NCBI GenBank assembly: GCA_017615635.1
Contig: JAFZZR010000174.1
Span: 1-52,904, forward strand
Origin: Lentisphaeria bacterium
Lineage (GTDB): Bacteria > Verrucomicrobiota > Lentisphaeria > Victivallales > UBA1829
DNA length: 52,904 nucleotides
Reading direction: 5' to 3'
Below, piece by piece: positions 25,206 to 33,629 of the stretch; the stretch's first letter is position 1; every line of letters begins with the position of its first letter. The notes under the pieces are model-generated. The model was given only the letters and a program-made list of their open reading frames with translations. It did not search any database and was not told the origin of the DNA. Made by a program: the position numbers and the translations under genes.

Positions 25206-26338
25206 ACGGATTTATCTTCGAAGAACGTCCCTATCAGACTGAGGCCGTCGAACGCGTATTGGACGAATTCGGCAGCGGCCGGGAGTCGGTTCTGCTGGAG
25301 TCTCCGGTGGGCTCGGGCAAGACCGTCATGGGCCTTCTCATCATCAAAAAGCTTCAGGAGCAGGCAGACGGCAGACTGCGTGTCAACTGGGTGGCCTCGC
25401 GGCGACACATCCTCGAACAGACGCAGGACCTGAACGAAAGTTTCTTCCACTGTGATGTGAACATGGTCTCAGTCTTCTCCTCCAATCCGCCGAAAGCGGA
25501 TCTGGTGGTCCTCGACGAAGCCCACCACGAGGCAACGCAGAGCTGTCTGAGCATGTATGAAAACACCGGGAACACCCGGACACTCGGACTTTCCGCCACG
25601 CCCATGCGGACCGACCGGATGCGTCTTTCGTTCCAGACAAGCGTACGCTGCTGCGGGATCCAGCGGCTGATCAACATGGGGGTCCTCGCGCAGTATCATT
25701 CCTGCAAACTGCCGGAATGGAACGTGGAGCTGGCGGCAAAGGTCTTCTGCGAATCGCCGGAGAGATGGGGCAAGACTCTGGTGTTTTTCCAGACGATCCA
25801 TGAGTGCATGATATTCAAGCACATCCTCGCCGAAAACGGACTCGGCTGCGAAGTCGTCACTGCCCAAAGCAACCGGGATTCCCAGCTCGACGCCTTCATC
25901 GCGGGCGACGTGCAGGTCGTGGCCAACGTCTCCGTCCTCAGCGAAGGATTCGACCTGCCGGAACTCCGAAGCGTGTTCGTGCGCGACGCCTCGCGGCTCC
26001 CGACCATTCAGATGGCGGGACGCGGACTGCGCCGGGCTCCGGGCAAGGATCACTGCAATCTGGTGCAGAGTTCGAATTCCCCGTACCCCGTAGAGAAGAT
26101 CGCGCTTCCCGCCGAAGGATTCCGCTACATGAAAAACAAATGGCTCAGCTGTTCCGGCAATACGCAAATCATCCTGGATACGCTGGAGAACAGCATGAAA
26201 CTCCTGGAAGGAAGAAAGATCCATCTGCCTCGCTATCTTACTTGCGGACGGCATGTCAAGGAAGTTTCACTCCGGGCCCTGACTCCCTTTTCCCGAAACT
26301 CGCTCTCCAAACTCTTCAACATCACTGGTGAAAAATGA
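25202..26338 (+). CDS. SF2 DEAH-box helicase
   Basis: A 378-residue helicase in the compact two-domain form of superfamily 2. 'ERPYQTEAVERVL' (Q-like motif), Walker A 'SPVGSGKT' (34-41), DEAH (105-108), SAT (131-133), then the second RecA domain with 'KTLVFFQTIHECMIF', 'VANVSVLSEGFDLPELRSVF' and the arginine finger motif 'IQMAGRGLRRAPGKDH'. It is related to RecQ/UvrB/Rad25-like helicases of the short DEXH type found on phages and plasmids. The start overlaps the stop of the ankyrin gene (ATGA) and the stop overlaps the next gene's ATG, so all three are translationally coupled. Strand preference and nucleic-acid target are unknown. Confidence 0.88.
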   Translation: MNGFIFEERPYQTEAVERVLDEFGSGRESVLLESPVGSGKTVMGLLIIKKLQEQADGRLRVNWVASRRHILEQTQDLNESFFHCDVNMVSVFSSNPPKADLVVLDEAHHEATQSCLSMYENTGNTRTLGLSATPMRTDRMRLSFQTSVRCCGIQRLINMGVLAQYHSCKLPEWNVELAAKVFCESPERWGKTLVFFQTIHECMIFKHILAENGLGCEVVTAQSNRDSQLDAFIAGDVQVVANVSVLSEGFDLPELRSVFVRDASRLPTIQMAGRGLRRAPGKDHCNLVQSSNSPYPVEKIALPAEGFRYMKNKWLSCSGNTQIILDTLENSMKLLEGRKIHLPRYLTCGRHVKEVSLRALTPFSRNSLSKLFNITGEK

Positions 26339-27009
26339 AAGATGATGAAATCACAGCCCGTGCAATGGAACTGGCCGTTCTCTTCGCGGACATCCCCGAC
26401 GATGTCCTCATGCGCTTTGTCAACCGCAGCACGATCGTATGCACCGAATTCGACCGCAGCTCCATTCTGCGCGCCCTGGCGAGAAAATCGAATTCGGGCC
26501 GCGAACAGCTGAAAGCGTTTCTTTTCAAACCCGTTCCGGATTCTCTGCTGAAAAAACCGAGCTGGAGCTGGGGCACCTCCCTGAAAAGCCGTTATGAGAA
26601 AAACGTCACCTGCGAGGGGCTCTGCCGATTCGATACGCCGCTTCCGAAAAACAATCCGGAACACGACGATGAATTTGTGGAAAATGCCAAGGAACTTCTC
26701 CGCCGCGACCGGGAACTGCTGAAAAAGCTTCAGCAGAAGGATGAATCGATCATCCGCCGGGAGATCCTGGAGGAAGCGGAATTCAACACCGCCTTCGGCG
26801 ACTCCGAAGCCGCCCGCGCCGAAGCCGCCTTCCGCGACGGTGTCGTCCGAGCAAAACTGGCTGAACTGGAACGATATGTTAAGGAACAGATGGCGGAACT
26901 CCGAAGGGAAAACCGCGCCTATATGGAATCGCTCCGACAGGAATTTCTTCAGTCTTGTCCGGACCAGGGGCTTCCGGCGGAGTCATGCTCTGCGGGAAAC
27001 GGATCGTGA
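26335..27009 (+). CDS. Coiled-coil protein ending the cassette
   Basis: A 224-residue protein of unknown function whose ATG overlaps the helicase stop (ATGA). The first 60 residues ('ITARAMELAVLFADIPDDVLMRF') are helical, possibly a small DNA- or protein-binding fold. The second half ('AKELLRRDRELLKKLQQKDESIIRREILEEAEF' and 'LAELERYVKEQMAELRRENRAYMESLRQEFLQ', each as part of longer helices) is a strongly charged coiled coil, so it likely self-associates or links partners. No catalytic motif is visible. Because it is found only in this translational chain here, its role is tied to the AAA+/SprT/helicase group. Confidence 0.75.
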   Translation: MKDDEITARAMELAVLFADIPDDVLMRFVNRSTIVCTEFDRSSILRALARKSNSGREQLKAFLFKPVPDSLLKKPSWSWGTSLKSRYEKNVTCEGLCRFDTPLPKNNPEHDDEFVENAKELLRRDRELLKKLQQKDESIIRREILEEAEFNTAFGDSEAARAEAAFRDGVVRAKLAELERYVKEQMAELRRENRAYMESLRQEFLQSCPDQGLPAESCSAGNGS

Positions 27010-27057
27010 AAGACAGCCCGGCAGGGTGGAGCGTCCCGTTTTTTTTCGTATCGTGCC

Positions 27058-27086
27058 TTGAAAAAAGCCGGAAGGAAGAGTATTGT
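27058..27086 (+). promoter_or_regulatory. Promoter of the AraC gene at 27142
   Basis: TTGAAA (27058-27063) and TATTGT (27081-27086) with a 17-base spacer, 55 bases before the ATG. It gives the regulator its own promoter, separate from the cassette upstream. Confidence 0.5.
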
Positions 27087-27141
27087 ACAGTGTTGAAAGT
27101 ACCGGAAAGAACCGAACACGGAAGGCAAACGAGGCGAAGAG

Positions 27142-28068
27142 ATGGATTTACCGATTCATCAGTTTCTCACGGAGGATTTTTTCAGGCCGAACTGGTCGGT
27201 CTCCGTTCATCTGGTCCGGAACGGTCCCGAGGAGTATCCGTCTGAATATACGCACCTGAATCAGAGGCAGTTCTGGAAGATCATGTATATCGTAAAAGGA
27301 CACGCCGTCATGATCATCAACAACCGGAAATACGAACTGCCGGCCGGATCCACGGGACTCATTCATCCATCGGACCTGACAACCTTGGCGCTGACGGAGG
27401 ATGTTCTACTGTACAATGTTCTGTTCCAGATGGATGCCATCGAAAGCGAATTGAAAAATCTCTGTCTGAAAGAGGATTTTTTCTCCATTTTCCGGCAGAA
27501 TGCGGACAACCGGGATCCGATCCGTCACGATATTCTGCACCTGATGGACTCCAACCGTACGATCTACGCGATCATCCGGAAAATGTACCGGGAATACCAG
27601 TCCGATGAAGTATTCTCCCGCGAGCTTCTGAAAACGTATCTTCTGGAACTTCTGTATTTGCTGGCCCGGCAGTCCTTTTCCTCCTCGCTGAAAAGCCGCC
27701 GCGCCTTTGCTCCGGAATACATCAAGTCAACCTTGCAGAAGAACTTCCGGAATCCTCCGGACATCCGGAGTCTTATGCGGAAGACCGGTCTGACCCGCAA
27801 CGAACTGTTTCGTCTCTACAAGGCGGAAACCGGGGAAACCATGGGGCAGACCGTTTTGCATTTCCGGCTGGGATATGCGCTCGACCTTCTGAAGAATACG
27901 GATTTGCCCGTTTCGGAAATCTATGCCATGGCCGGATTTACGGATATTTCCAACTTCTACCGGGTCTTCCGTCGGACCGTCGGCCATTCTCCGGGATTCT
28001 TCCGCGAAAACCGAAACGGAGATCGGGAACACGCATCCGGCGTCCCGTCTTCGGATCACTCCGTCTGA
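27142..28068 (+). CDS. AraC-family transcriptional regulator
   Basis: A 308-residue regulator: cupin-type sensor ('LNQRQFWKIMYIVKGHAVMIINNRKYELPAGSTGLIHPSDL') and C-terminal HTH domain. The first HTH is 'DIRSLMRKTGLTRNELFRLYKAETGE', the second 'PVSEIYAMAGFTDISNFYRVFRRTVGHSPGFFREN'. It follows the AAA+ cassette by about 130 bases but has its own promoter candidate. Its 3' end overlaps the end of the convergent epimerase gene by 13 bases. It may control a distant sugar operon; there is no direct divergent partner, unlike the other AraC genes in the window. Confidence 0.9.
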   Translation: MDLPIHQFLTEDFFRPNWSVSVHLVRNGPEEYPSEYTHLNQRQFWKIMYIVKGHAVMIINNRKYELPAGSTGLIHPSDLTTLALTEDVLLYNVLFQMDAIESELKNLCLKEDFFSIFRQNADNRDPIRHDILHLMDSNRTIYAIIRKMYREYQSDEVFSRELLKTYLLELLYLLARQSFSSSLKSRRAFAPEYIKSTLQKNFRNPPDIRSLMRKTGLTRNELFRLYKAETGETMGQTVLHFRLGYALDLLKNTDLPVSEIYAMAGFTDISNFYRVFRRTVGHSPGFFRENRNGDREHASGVPSSDHSV

Positions 28069-29030
28069 CACGGTCCGACGGTTTCGCGGAAGCCGCAGAG
28101 CTCCATCCATTTCCGCATTCTTTCATTGCAGAAGTCAAGATTATGCGTAATGGTATCCAGCGCGTACAAAGTGGGATCGAAAAGCGGCCGATGCCGTGAC
28201 AGGCTGCTGGAAAGCCAGGCAAACGGCAGAATCATCCCTTTCGGCAGCGTCAGTTCCCGGATGACTTTTCCCGGCAGGTATTCCGCGGCCAGTTCCCGGT
28301 AATACTGCGAAAGGGTCGTATATTTGGAATCCAGCACCGTCACGCCCTGCCCTCCGGCCTCCGGCAAAACCAGAGCGCAGAAGAGAGTCTTGCAGACATT
28401 GGTCACATGGGCCAGGGGCCATCGGTTCCCGCCCCGCCACTTGCCGAAGTGAACGACGAAAGGAGAACTTTTCAGGAATGCGATCGCCCTCGGTGTGATT
28501 GTGGTATCGCCGTTGCCGAAGACCACGCAGGGACGCACGCAGGCAAAACGATCCGGCGGCAGATTGTCTTTGAGCCACTCCTCCGAGAGGATCTTGTACT
28601 TCGGATACGGATTCGTGACACTCCGGTCGAAACGCAGTTCCTCTTCGGTTTCGCCGTGGAAATCGTGCAGGCCGTAGACGTCGGCCGTGGAGAGATAGAC
28701 AAACCGCCGGACATCGTGTTTCATGCACAGTTGCGACAGATGTTTCACGGCCTCGAAATTGGGGATCCGGAACCATTCATCCCGGCCCACGTCGCTGGCC
28801 CGTGCGGCAATATGGATCACGCCGTCGAACTTTCTTTCCTCAAACAATTTGTCCAGGGCAGAAAAATCGCACAGGTCCGCCCGGACGGCCATCGCGCCGG
28901 ATCTCGTGAAACGCTCGGCGACCCGATTCCGGATCATTCCGGTGACTTCGCAACCCTGTTTCCGGAAAAATTCGGCTGCGTTGGAGCCGATATAGCCGCC
29001 TGCGCCGGTGATGAGGACTTTGAAGCTCAC
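28056..29030 (-). CDS. NAD-dependent epimerase/dehydratase-type SDR
   Basis: A 324-residue extended short-chain dehydrogenase. GAGGYIGS binds NAD(P) just after the start; 'YLSTADVYG' carries the Ser/Thr; the Y-x3-K pair reads Y-P-K-Y-K before ILSEEWL. I chose the GTG start at 29030 (GTGA overlap with the synthase stop, Rossmann strand immediately after); an ATG five codons upstream is possible. In bacterial sphingolipid pathways an SDR of this type (CerR) reduces the 3-keto group of the product made by serine palmitoyltransferase. Here it directly follows an alpha-oxoamine synthase, so the same role is plausible, but a sugar-nucleotide epimerase cannot be excluded from sequence alone. Confidence 0.8.
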   Translation of the reverse strand: MSFKVLITGAGGYIGSNAAEFFRKQGCEVTGMIRNRVAERFTRSGAMAVRADLCDFSALDKLFEERKFDGVIHIAARASDVGRDEWFRIPNFEAVKHLSQLCMKHDVRRFVYLSTADVYGLHDFHGETEEELRFDRSVTNPYPKYKILSEEWLKDNLPPDRFACVRPCVVFGNGDTTITPRAIAFLKSSPFVVHFGKWRGGNRWPLAHVTNVCKTLFCALVLPEAGGQGVTVLDSKYTTLSQYYRELAAEYLPGKVIRELTLPKGMILPFAWLSSSLSRHRPLFDPTLYALDTITHNLDFCNERMRKWMELCGFRETVGPCQTE

Positions 29031-30253
29031 GGCAGTACCCCGCATTGCTTCGCACAGCGTTCGAGAATCTCCGCCGCACGGCCCAGCTGATCCGGGGAAT
29101 GGGTCGCCATCACGTTCAGGCGCAAACGGCATTTCGAGGCGGCGACGGCGGGCGTGGTCCCGATATTGCTGAAGATGCCCTCTTCGAAAAGCATCCTCTG
29201 GAAGCGTCCCAGTTTCTCCTCGCTGCCGACGAGAACAGGCAAAATCGCCGAACGGCTCCCCAGCGTATTGAATCCGCGGTTCTCCAGCTCGGCCTGAAAG
29301 AAATCCCGGTTCCGTTTGAGATTCCGCAGATGCTCCGGCTCCTCCCGCACGATCCGGATCGACTCCAGCACGGCGGCCGCAGTCGTGGCGGGCAGAGCGC
29401 TGGAGAAAAAGGTGCTCCGCGCATAGTAGCGCAGGTAGTCGATCACGTTCTTCCGGCCTGCAGCGAAACCGCCCACGCTGCCCAGCGCCTTGCTGAACGT
29501 GCCGTAATGGAGATCCACCGAATCCCGTACGCCGAAAAGGTCCGCCGTACCGCGTCCGTTTTCTCCCATGACCCAGAAGCCGTGTGCGTCGTCGATCATC
29601 AGGAAGGCGTCGTTCTCCTGTTTGATCCGGACCAGCTCATCCACCGGAGCAAGACTGCCTTCCATGGAAAACACGCCGTCGGAAACGATCATCGACCGGG
29701 GTTTCACGACCCGGCGCAGATATTTCATGTTCAAATGCGGATACGGAATCAGCTCCGCACCGGAAAGGCGGATCCCATCGAATAAAGAAGCATGGTTCAT
29801 GCTGTCGCAGAACACGGTGTCGCCGGGCCGGAGAAGACCGGAAAGCACCCCCAGATTGCCGCTGTATCCGGCGGGAAAGATCAGGGCGGATTCCGTGCCG
29901 CAGAAACGGGCCAGAGTCTCCTCCAGTTCGGCATGAAGATCGGTAGTCCCCGCATAAAGAGGCGGCGACCCGGCGCCGGATCCGTATTTTTCCGCTGCGC
30001 GGCGCTCCGCTTCGATCACTCTCGGATGGAAGTTCAGGTTCAGAAAAGAATTGCTGCCGAGCATCAGCATATCTCTGACGTCACCGGACGGAGTACGGAC
30101 CCTCGTGATCGGTTTTACCCCTTCCAGCAGAGTCATGTGCAATCCGCCGTAATACTCCGGGGGATTCACAGCAAGCTCACGGGCAAGGAGTTCCGTCTTA
30201 CCGGTGATCCCCTCCCCGGCCTGATAGCAGCGTTCGAACAAAGACCGGCTCAT
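29027..30253 (-). CDS. Alpha-oxoamine synthase (serine palmitoyltransferase / BioF / KBL family)
   Basis: A 408-residue PLP enzyme. 'EKYGSGAGSPPLYAGTTDLHAELE' opens the core; 'DSMNHASLFDGIRLSGAE' and 'IDDAHGFWVMGENGRG' hold the cofactor-stacking His and Asp-x-His; the PLP lysine is in GTFSKALGSVGG; 'RSTFFSSALPATTAAA' follows. The family condenses an amino acid with an acyl-CoA or acyl-ACP, with loss of CO2 (sphingoid base, biotin or 2-amino-3-ketobutyrate synthesis). The operon contains no biotin or threonine genes but does hold a lipid-kinase-like gene, an SDR and a UbiA, so I favour a sphingoid-like lipid product. Acyl substrate and amino acid are not readable from the sequence. The start overlaps the upstream gene's stop (ATGA). 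Confidence 0.85.
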   Translation of the reverse strand: MSRSLFERCYQAGEGITGKTELLARELAVNPPEYYGGLHMTLLEGVKPITRVRTPSGDVRDMLMLGSNSFLNLNFHPRVIEAERRAAEKYGSGAGSPPLYAGTTDLHAELEETLARFCGTESALIFPAGYSGNLGVLSGLLRPGDTVFCDSMNHASLFDGIRLSGAELIPYPHLNMKYLRRVVKPRSMIVSDGVFSMEGSLAPVDELVRIKQENDAFLMIDDAHGFWVMGENGRGTADLFGVRDSVDLHYGTFSKALGSVGGFAAGRKNVIDYLRYYARSTFFSSALPATTAAAVLESIRIVREEPEHLRNLKRNRDFFQAELENRGFNTLGSRSAILPVLVGSEEKLGRFQRMLFEEGIFSNIGTTPAVAASKCRLRLNVMATHSPDQLGRAAEILERCAKQCGVLP

Positions 30254-31158
30254 GACATCATCTCCCGAAGATATTCCATTGTTGCCTTAACCCATTCTTC
30301 CTGACGGATATTACGATAATCCGGCGGCGGATTTTTCATGCGCCCGATCCATTGTCCGCCCTGTCCCCAGCAAAACATATTTTCCTCTTCCGAAGTAAAA
30401 TCGCCTTCCCCGATCCGGATCCCGGGAACCGGCATTCCCCGCGGCACGGCGTAGATCAGTTCATACTCGCCGACGCCTCCGACCAGGAATGACATCCGGT
30501 CAAAATCCATGCTCTGCGGAATATCTTGGGAAAGAACCTTTTCGACATCAAAAAACAAATTCATTCCGGTATTGACCCGGCGAAAATTTTCCAGCGCGTC
30601 AAAGAATCCGCCGCTGGTATCCGTGGCAAAAAGAGTTCCGGATGGAACTGGTTCCCGCAAAGGAATTTCCGGCATCGCTTCTCCCGTCACGGCAGCAAGA
30701 TTCGCCTTGCCCATGGGCCCGGAAATATACAGGTCGAACGGCTCGCGGCTTTTCGCCGTCCGGGTCACGGGCGAAACACATTCCGCGCTGACCGCGGCAG
30801 TCCAGCTCCACGGGCGGGCGCATCCCAGATCGCCGCCGATGCACCGTGCGCCGTAGTGACGCAGAACGGACTCAATCCCGGAGGCGATCTTCCCGTAGTA
30901 TTCCATCGGCCGGGAGTCATCGAGGTTCCAGGACTGGATCAGGATTTCCGGCCGGACACCGCAGGCAAGCAGATCGGTGCACGCGCCCGCCGCGAGATTG
31001 TGTCCGATGATCTCCGGCGGAGTGTGCGTGAAGAAATCCTCCGTTTCGGAAAACGAATCCATGGAAACCGCGCGGTTTCCGAAGTGCTCGGCGTCCGCGG
31101 AAAAAGGGTTCAGGCCGTGAATTCCGGCGAACATGGCAATATATTCCTGCTCAAGCAT
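30250..31158 (-). CDS. ThiL/AIR-synthase-fold protein
   Basis: A 302-residue protein of the PurM/ThiL/SelD/HypE fold. 'FGNRAVSMDSFSETEDFFTHTP' resembles the metal-binding entry of ThiL ('D...EG.HF'); 'GHNLAAGACTDLLACGVRPE' is the conserved second metal site; 'ARCIGGDLGCA' matches the GGD motif. These proteins bind ATP with magnesium and phosphorylate or activate a small substrate. No thiamine gene is near, so thiamine phosphate kinase is unlikely; the gene is embedded in a lipid-type operon, 4 bases overlapping the synthase and 8 bases overlapping the lipid kinase gene. It could activate an acyl or amino intermediate, but this is speculation. Confidence 0.75.
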   Translation of the reverse strand: MLEQEYIAMFAGIHGLNPFSADAEHFGNRAVSMDSFSETEDFFTHTPPEIIGHNLAAGACTDLLACGVRPEILIQSWNLDDSRPMEYYGKIASGIESVLRHYGARCIGGDLGCARPWSWTAAVSAECVSPVTRTAKSREPFDLYISGPMGKANLAAVTGEAMPEIPLREPVPSGTLFATDTSGGFFDALENFRRVNTGMNLFFDVEKVLSQDIPQSMDFDRMSFLVGGVGEYELIYAVPRGMPVPGIRIGEGDFTSEEENMFCWGQGGQWIGRMKNPPPDYRNIRQEEWVKATMEYLREMMS

Positions 31159-32002
31159 CCGGGATCTCCTTCGTTATCAAAGGTAATGTACGCCCGTAAA
31201 AGGAAATTTCAAGGGGCAGTGCTCCATGCGGATCGCCATCGAACTCGAAATCGCCCGGTCCGTCGATGCGGAGCGGCCCCCGCAGAATGAGGAATTCGCC
31301 GCAGGAACCGCCCCGGTACAGCTTCCGCAGAAGGCCCGGCCAGTCGCGACCGCGGACGTGCCGCAAAACCCAGACCGCGTATTCATCGTCGCGCAGTTTC
31401 GGAAGGGCAAGACGGAGTCCGCCGGCAATGAACGGCATCCGGGTAACCAGAAGATGACTGCATCCGGTCCGTTTTTCGCCATTGAGGATATAACTCTGCG
31501 GTTTGAATTTCAGGATGTTCCGCACCGCCGCACAGAATGTGCCGAAACCGTCTCCCAAGACGGGGCGCCAGGCGTTGGCATCCCGTGCGACCGCCGCGCC
31601 CATCCCCAGATTGCAGGAACAGAAGAACGCGTGTCCGTTGGCGCGGAGAACCGGGATGTTTCGCACAAAACCCCTCTTCAGAACTTCGACCGCCTCCGGT
31701 CCGCCGGAAGGGATCCCGTGAAACCGGCAGAAGTCGGGACTGGTCCCGGCATACAGGACGCCGAATTTCAGATTCGGATCGGGATTTCTCAGGATACCGT
31801 CCCCCACCGCGTTGATCGTGCCGTCCCCGCCGCAGGCGACGACGGCGTCACAGCCGGCCGCTTCCGCCGCGAGGGTCTGCGCCTGTCTGATATCTTCAAG
31901 CACAACTGATTTGCAATCATCCAGCTGCGAAGCATACTCACGCCAGATCTTCAATGCGCGGCCGCCGTGCGAGGATGGATTGACCAGTACCAGATATTTC
32001 AT
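31151..32002 (-). CDS. Diacylglycerol/sphingosine-kinase-family lipid kinase
   Basis: A 283-residue protein of the DagK/LcbK (YegS/BmrU) family. 'YLVLVNPSSHGGRALKIW' is the typical first strand, 'AVVACGGDGTINAVGDGIL' holds the GGDGT nucleotide-binding motif, and 'KFGVLYAGTSPDFCRFHGIP' is the family's 'GT.NDFar' region in altered form (T-S-P-D-F-C-R-F). The C-terminal beta sandwich ends with 'RIDGPGDFEFDGDP'. The family phosphorylates diacylglycerol, ceramide, long-chain bases or undecaprenol. In an operon with an alpha-oxoamine synthase, a long-chain-base or ceramide-like kinase is a reasonable guess. It overlaps genes on both sides (ATGA upstream, 8 bases downstream). Confidence 0.82.
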   Translation of the reverse strand: MKYLVLVNPSSHGGRALKIWREYASQLDDCKSVVLEDIRQAQTLAAEAAGCDAVVACGGDGTINAVGDGILRNPDPNLKFGVLYAGTSPDFCRFHGIPSGGPEAVEVLKRGFVRNIPVLRANGHAFFCSCNLGMGAAVARDANAWRPVLGDGFGTFCAAVRNILKFKPQSYILNGEKRTGCSHLLVTRMPFIAGGLRLALPKLRDDEYAVWVLRHVRGRDWPGLLRKLYRGGSCGEFLILRGPLRIDGPGDFEFDGDPHGALPLEISFYGRTLPLITKEIPDA

Positions 32003-32388
32003 CGGGTTCCGCGCTCCCTTTTCAGAACAAGCGTCAATCCTCGCGGAAAAAATTCTTCATTATGCATTGTACAAGAGAGTTTTCCGGAATCCGGATCGCA
32101 TCGATAGCGAATGATCTGTCCGACTTCTTCGCTCAGCAGTTCGACCCCGCTGCCGTCAATGCGCCATTTCCCGTGCCCCTCTTCCGTCTGGTATTTTTCC
32201 CGGATCTCAGAGCGATACGTCCCGTCCGGCAGGAAAATGAAATATATCTTCTCAAACGGGACTTCCCTGCCGTCACGGTCAAGTGAGTACAAACGGTATG
32301 TTCCACAAACTTCCTCCGGACGGAGCTCGACGCTCCGACATCCGGCAAACAAGCAGACGACGGCACACAGCATCAACATTTTCTTCAT
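31999..32388 (-). CDS. Small lipoprotein in the lipid operon
   Basis: A 129-residue protein with a classical lipoprotein signal: MKKMLMLCAVVCLFAGC, lipobox L-F-A-G-C (Cys17). The mature part, starting R-S-V-E-L, is a small beta-rich domain: 'GTYRLYSLDRDGREV', 'YFIFLPDGTYRS', 'GHGKWRIDGSGVELL', similar in pattern to lipocalin-like or copper-resistance-like small barrels. Such a barrel could bind or carry the operon's lipid product across the periplasm; this is inference. Both ends overlap neighbouring genes by ATGA, showing tight coupling. The start is the ATG overlapping the radical SAM stop. Confidence 0.82.
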   Translation of the reverse strand: MKKMLMLCAVVCLFAGCRSVELRPEEVCGTYRLYSLDRDGREVPFEKIYFIFLPDGTYRSEIREKYQTEEGHGKWRIDGSGVELLSEEVGQIIRYRCDPDSGKLSCTMHNEEFFPRGLTLVLKRERGTR

Positions 32389-33629
32389 CGGTAAATCCCC
32401 ATTTTCCGGTAAACGGCGGTCGGTCTGCCGCATTTCCAGTTCGCAACAATCTTCTCCGTTGTTTCCCACGGCAGAGGAAGCGCGCCCCCGGCGGCGTGCT
32501 CTGCGATCTCCTTCGCATGAAGGCAGCAGGTCCATTCCGCACAGGGCACGGCAAACGTCCTGCGCATCCGGGCGTAAGCCGTCTCGAACGGGACCTCTTT
32601 CAGATTGCCGAAGGAGAGATTGACGAATTCGCATGGCTGGACATCGCCTGCCGCACCGACATAGAACCGGTCGATCCCGCCGCAACAGCAGCCGAGCATG
32701 TCCGGCGACTCCTCGAAGACCTGGGCGGTCAGGATCGGTGCGTGCTTCTCTTTTGCGGAATTGTAGCGTTTCTGGGCGGCGCAGGCGATCCCGATGGCTT
32801 TCCGGCTCAGCTCGGGATCGAAATTCTTTCCCATCCACGCTCCGCAGGCTTTCGGATGGATCAGCTGGATGTAATCGAAATCATGTTCCTTCGCCAGGTC
32901 CATGATGCCGTCGATACCGCCCGCAACGATCTGTTCGTCGGTCAGCACGGTGTTGAACCCGGTCAGGATCCCGGCGTCTTTGCAATCATGCAGAAAACCG
33001 ATCGCCCGTTGCCACGAACCGGGCATGCCGGTGAAGGCATCGTGTTCCGCCGGATCCACCGAATGGATCGAACTCATGATCCCGGTCACTTCCAGCTCTT
33101 TCAGACGGGCGATCTTTTCCGGCGTCGAGGAGTATCCCGTGGAATTGACCCAGACCTCCAGCCCCCGGATCTCGTTCAGCACCGCCTCCAGACGCTCGAA
33201 CCGCAGCAGCGGCTCGCCGCCTTCCACCGCCCATGCCATGATCCCGAAATCGCGCATCTTCCGCACGTTTTCCAGCAGAAGATCCAGCGGGAGTTCGCTC
33301 GCGGGGTCGTGCCTCTGATAGCAGTGCGGACAATGATACGCACAGGCTTTGGTGATCGAGAGCACCACAGAGACCGGACGCGGGGGCCGGCACTGCAGTT
33401 TGTCGCGCATGGCCGTGAAAAACGCCGCCGAGGGATAGCGCGGCATGTAGAAATCCAGCTTGTATTCGCCGGACGCAAGTTTCAACAACTTGTGACGAAA
33501 GAAGATCCGCGTGAACTTCGCGGCTTTCCACAGGACCGGCACGGAATGAAACTTCCACGCGCAGACAAGCGACATCCGCAGATAGAACAGCAGTTTTGGA
33601 AAACCGGTCACAAATCTACTCTTTTTCAT
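32385..33629 (-). CDS. Radical SAM protein with a SPASM-like C-terminus
   Basis: A 414-residue protein. A hydrophobic/basic N-terminal extension of about 85 residues precedes the radical SAM core with C-x3-C-x2-C (CAYHCPHC), 'GIMAWAVEGGEPLL' (the GGEP motif) and 'MSSIHSVDPAEHD'. The C-terminal part has several cysteines ('GCCCGGIDRFYVGAAGD' and 'PCEF', then 'CAEWTCC'), which fits a SPASM/twitch-type auxiliary cluster. Radical SAM enzymes cleave SAM to start radical chemistry on lipids, peptides or cofactors. With UbiA, lipid kinase and alpha-oxoamine synthase genes it may modify an acyl or isoprenoid chain. Its target is not evident. It overlaps UbiA by 14 bases upstream. Confidence 0.88.
   Translation of the reverse strand: MKKSRFVTGFPKLLFYLRMSLVCAWKFHSVPVLWKAAKFTRIFFRHKLLKLASGEYKLDFYMPRYPSAAFFTAMRDKLQCRPPRPVSVVLSITKACAYHCPHCYQRHDPASELPLDLLLENVRKMRDFGIMAWAVEGGEPLLRFERLEAVLNEIRGLEVWVNSTGYSSTPEKIARLKELEVTGIMSSIHSVDPAEHDAFTGMPGSWQRAIGFLHDCKDAGILTGFNTVLTDEQIVAGGIDGIMDLAKEHDFDYIQLIHPKACGAWMGKNFDPELSRKAIGIACAAQKRYNSAKEKHAPILTAQVFEESPDMLGCCCGGIDRFYVGAAGDVQPCEFVNLSFGNLKEVPFETAYARMRRTFAVPCAEWTCCLHAKEIAEHAAGGALPLPWETTEKIVANWKCGRPTAVYRKMGIYR

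Noticed and set aside
20967-28068. The AAA+ cassette as a prophage or plasmid remnant
   Set aside because: No integrase, structural gene, attachment repeat or composition break is visible, although DUF932-like and short helicase genes are common on such elements. Kept open as an alternative only.
28056-29045. ATG at 29045 as the epimerase start
   Set aside because: It would overlap the synthase gene by 19 bases with no better ribosome site; the GTG at 29030 gives the standard 4-base overlap and a start just before the NAD-binding strand. Not decisive.
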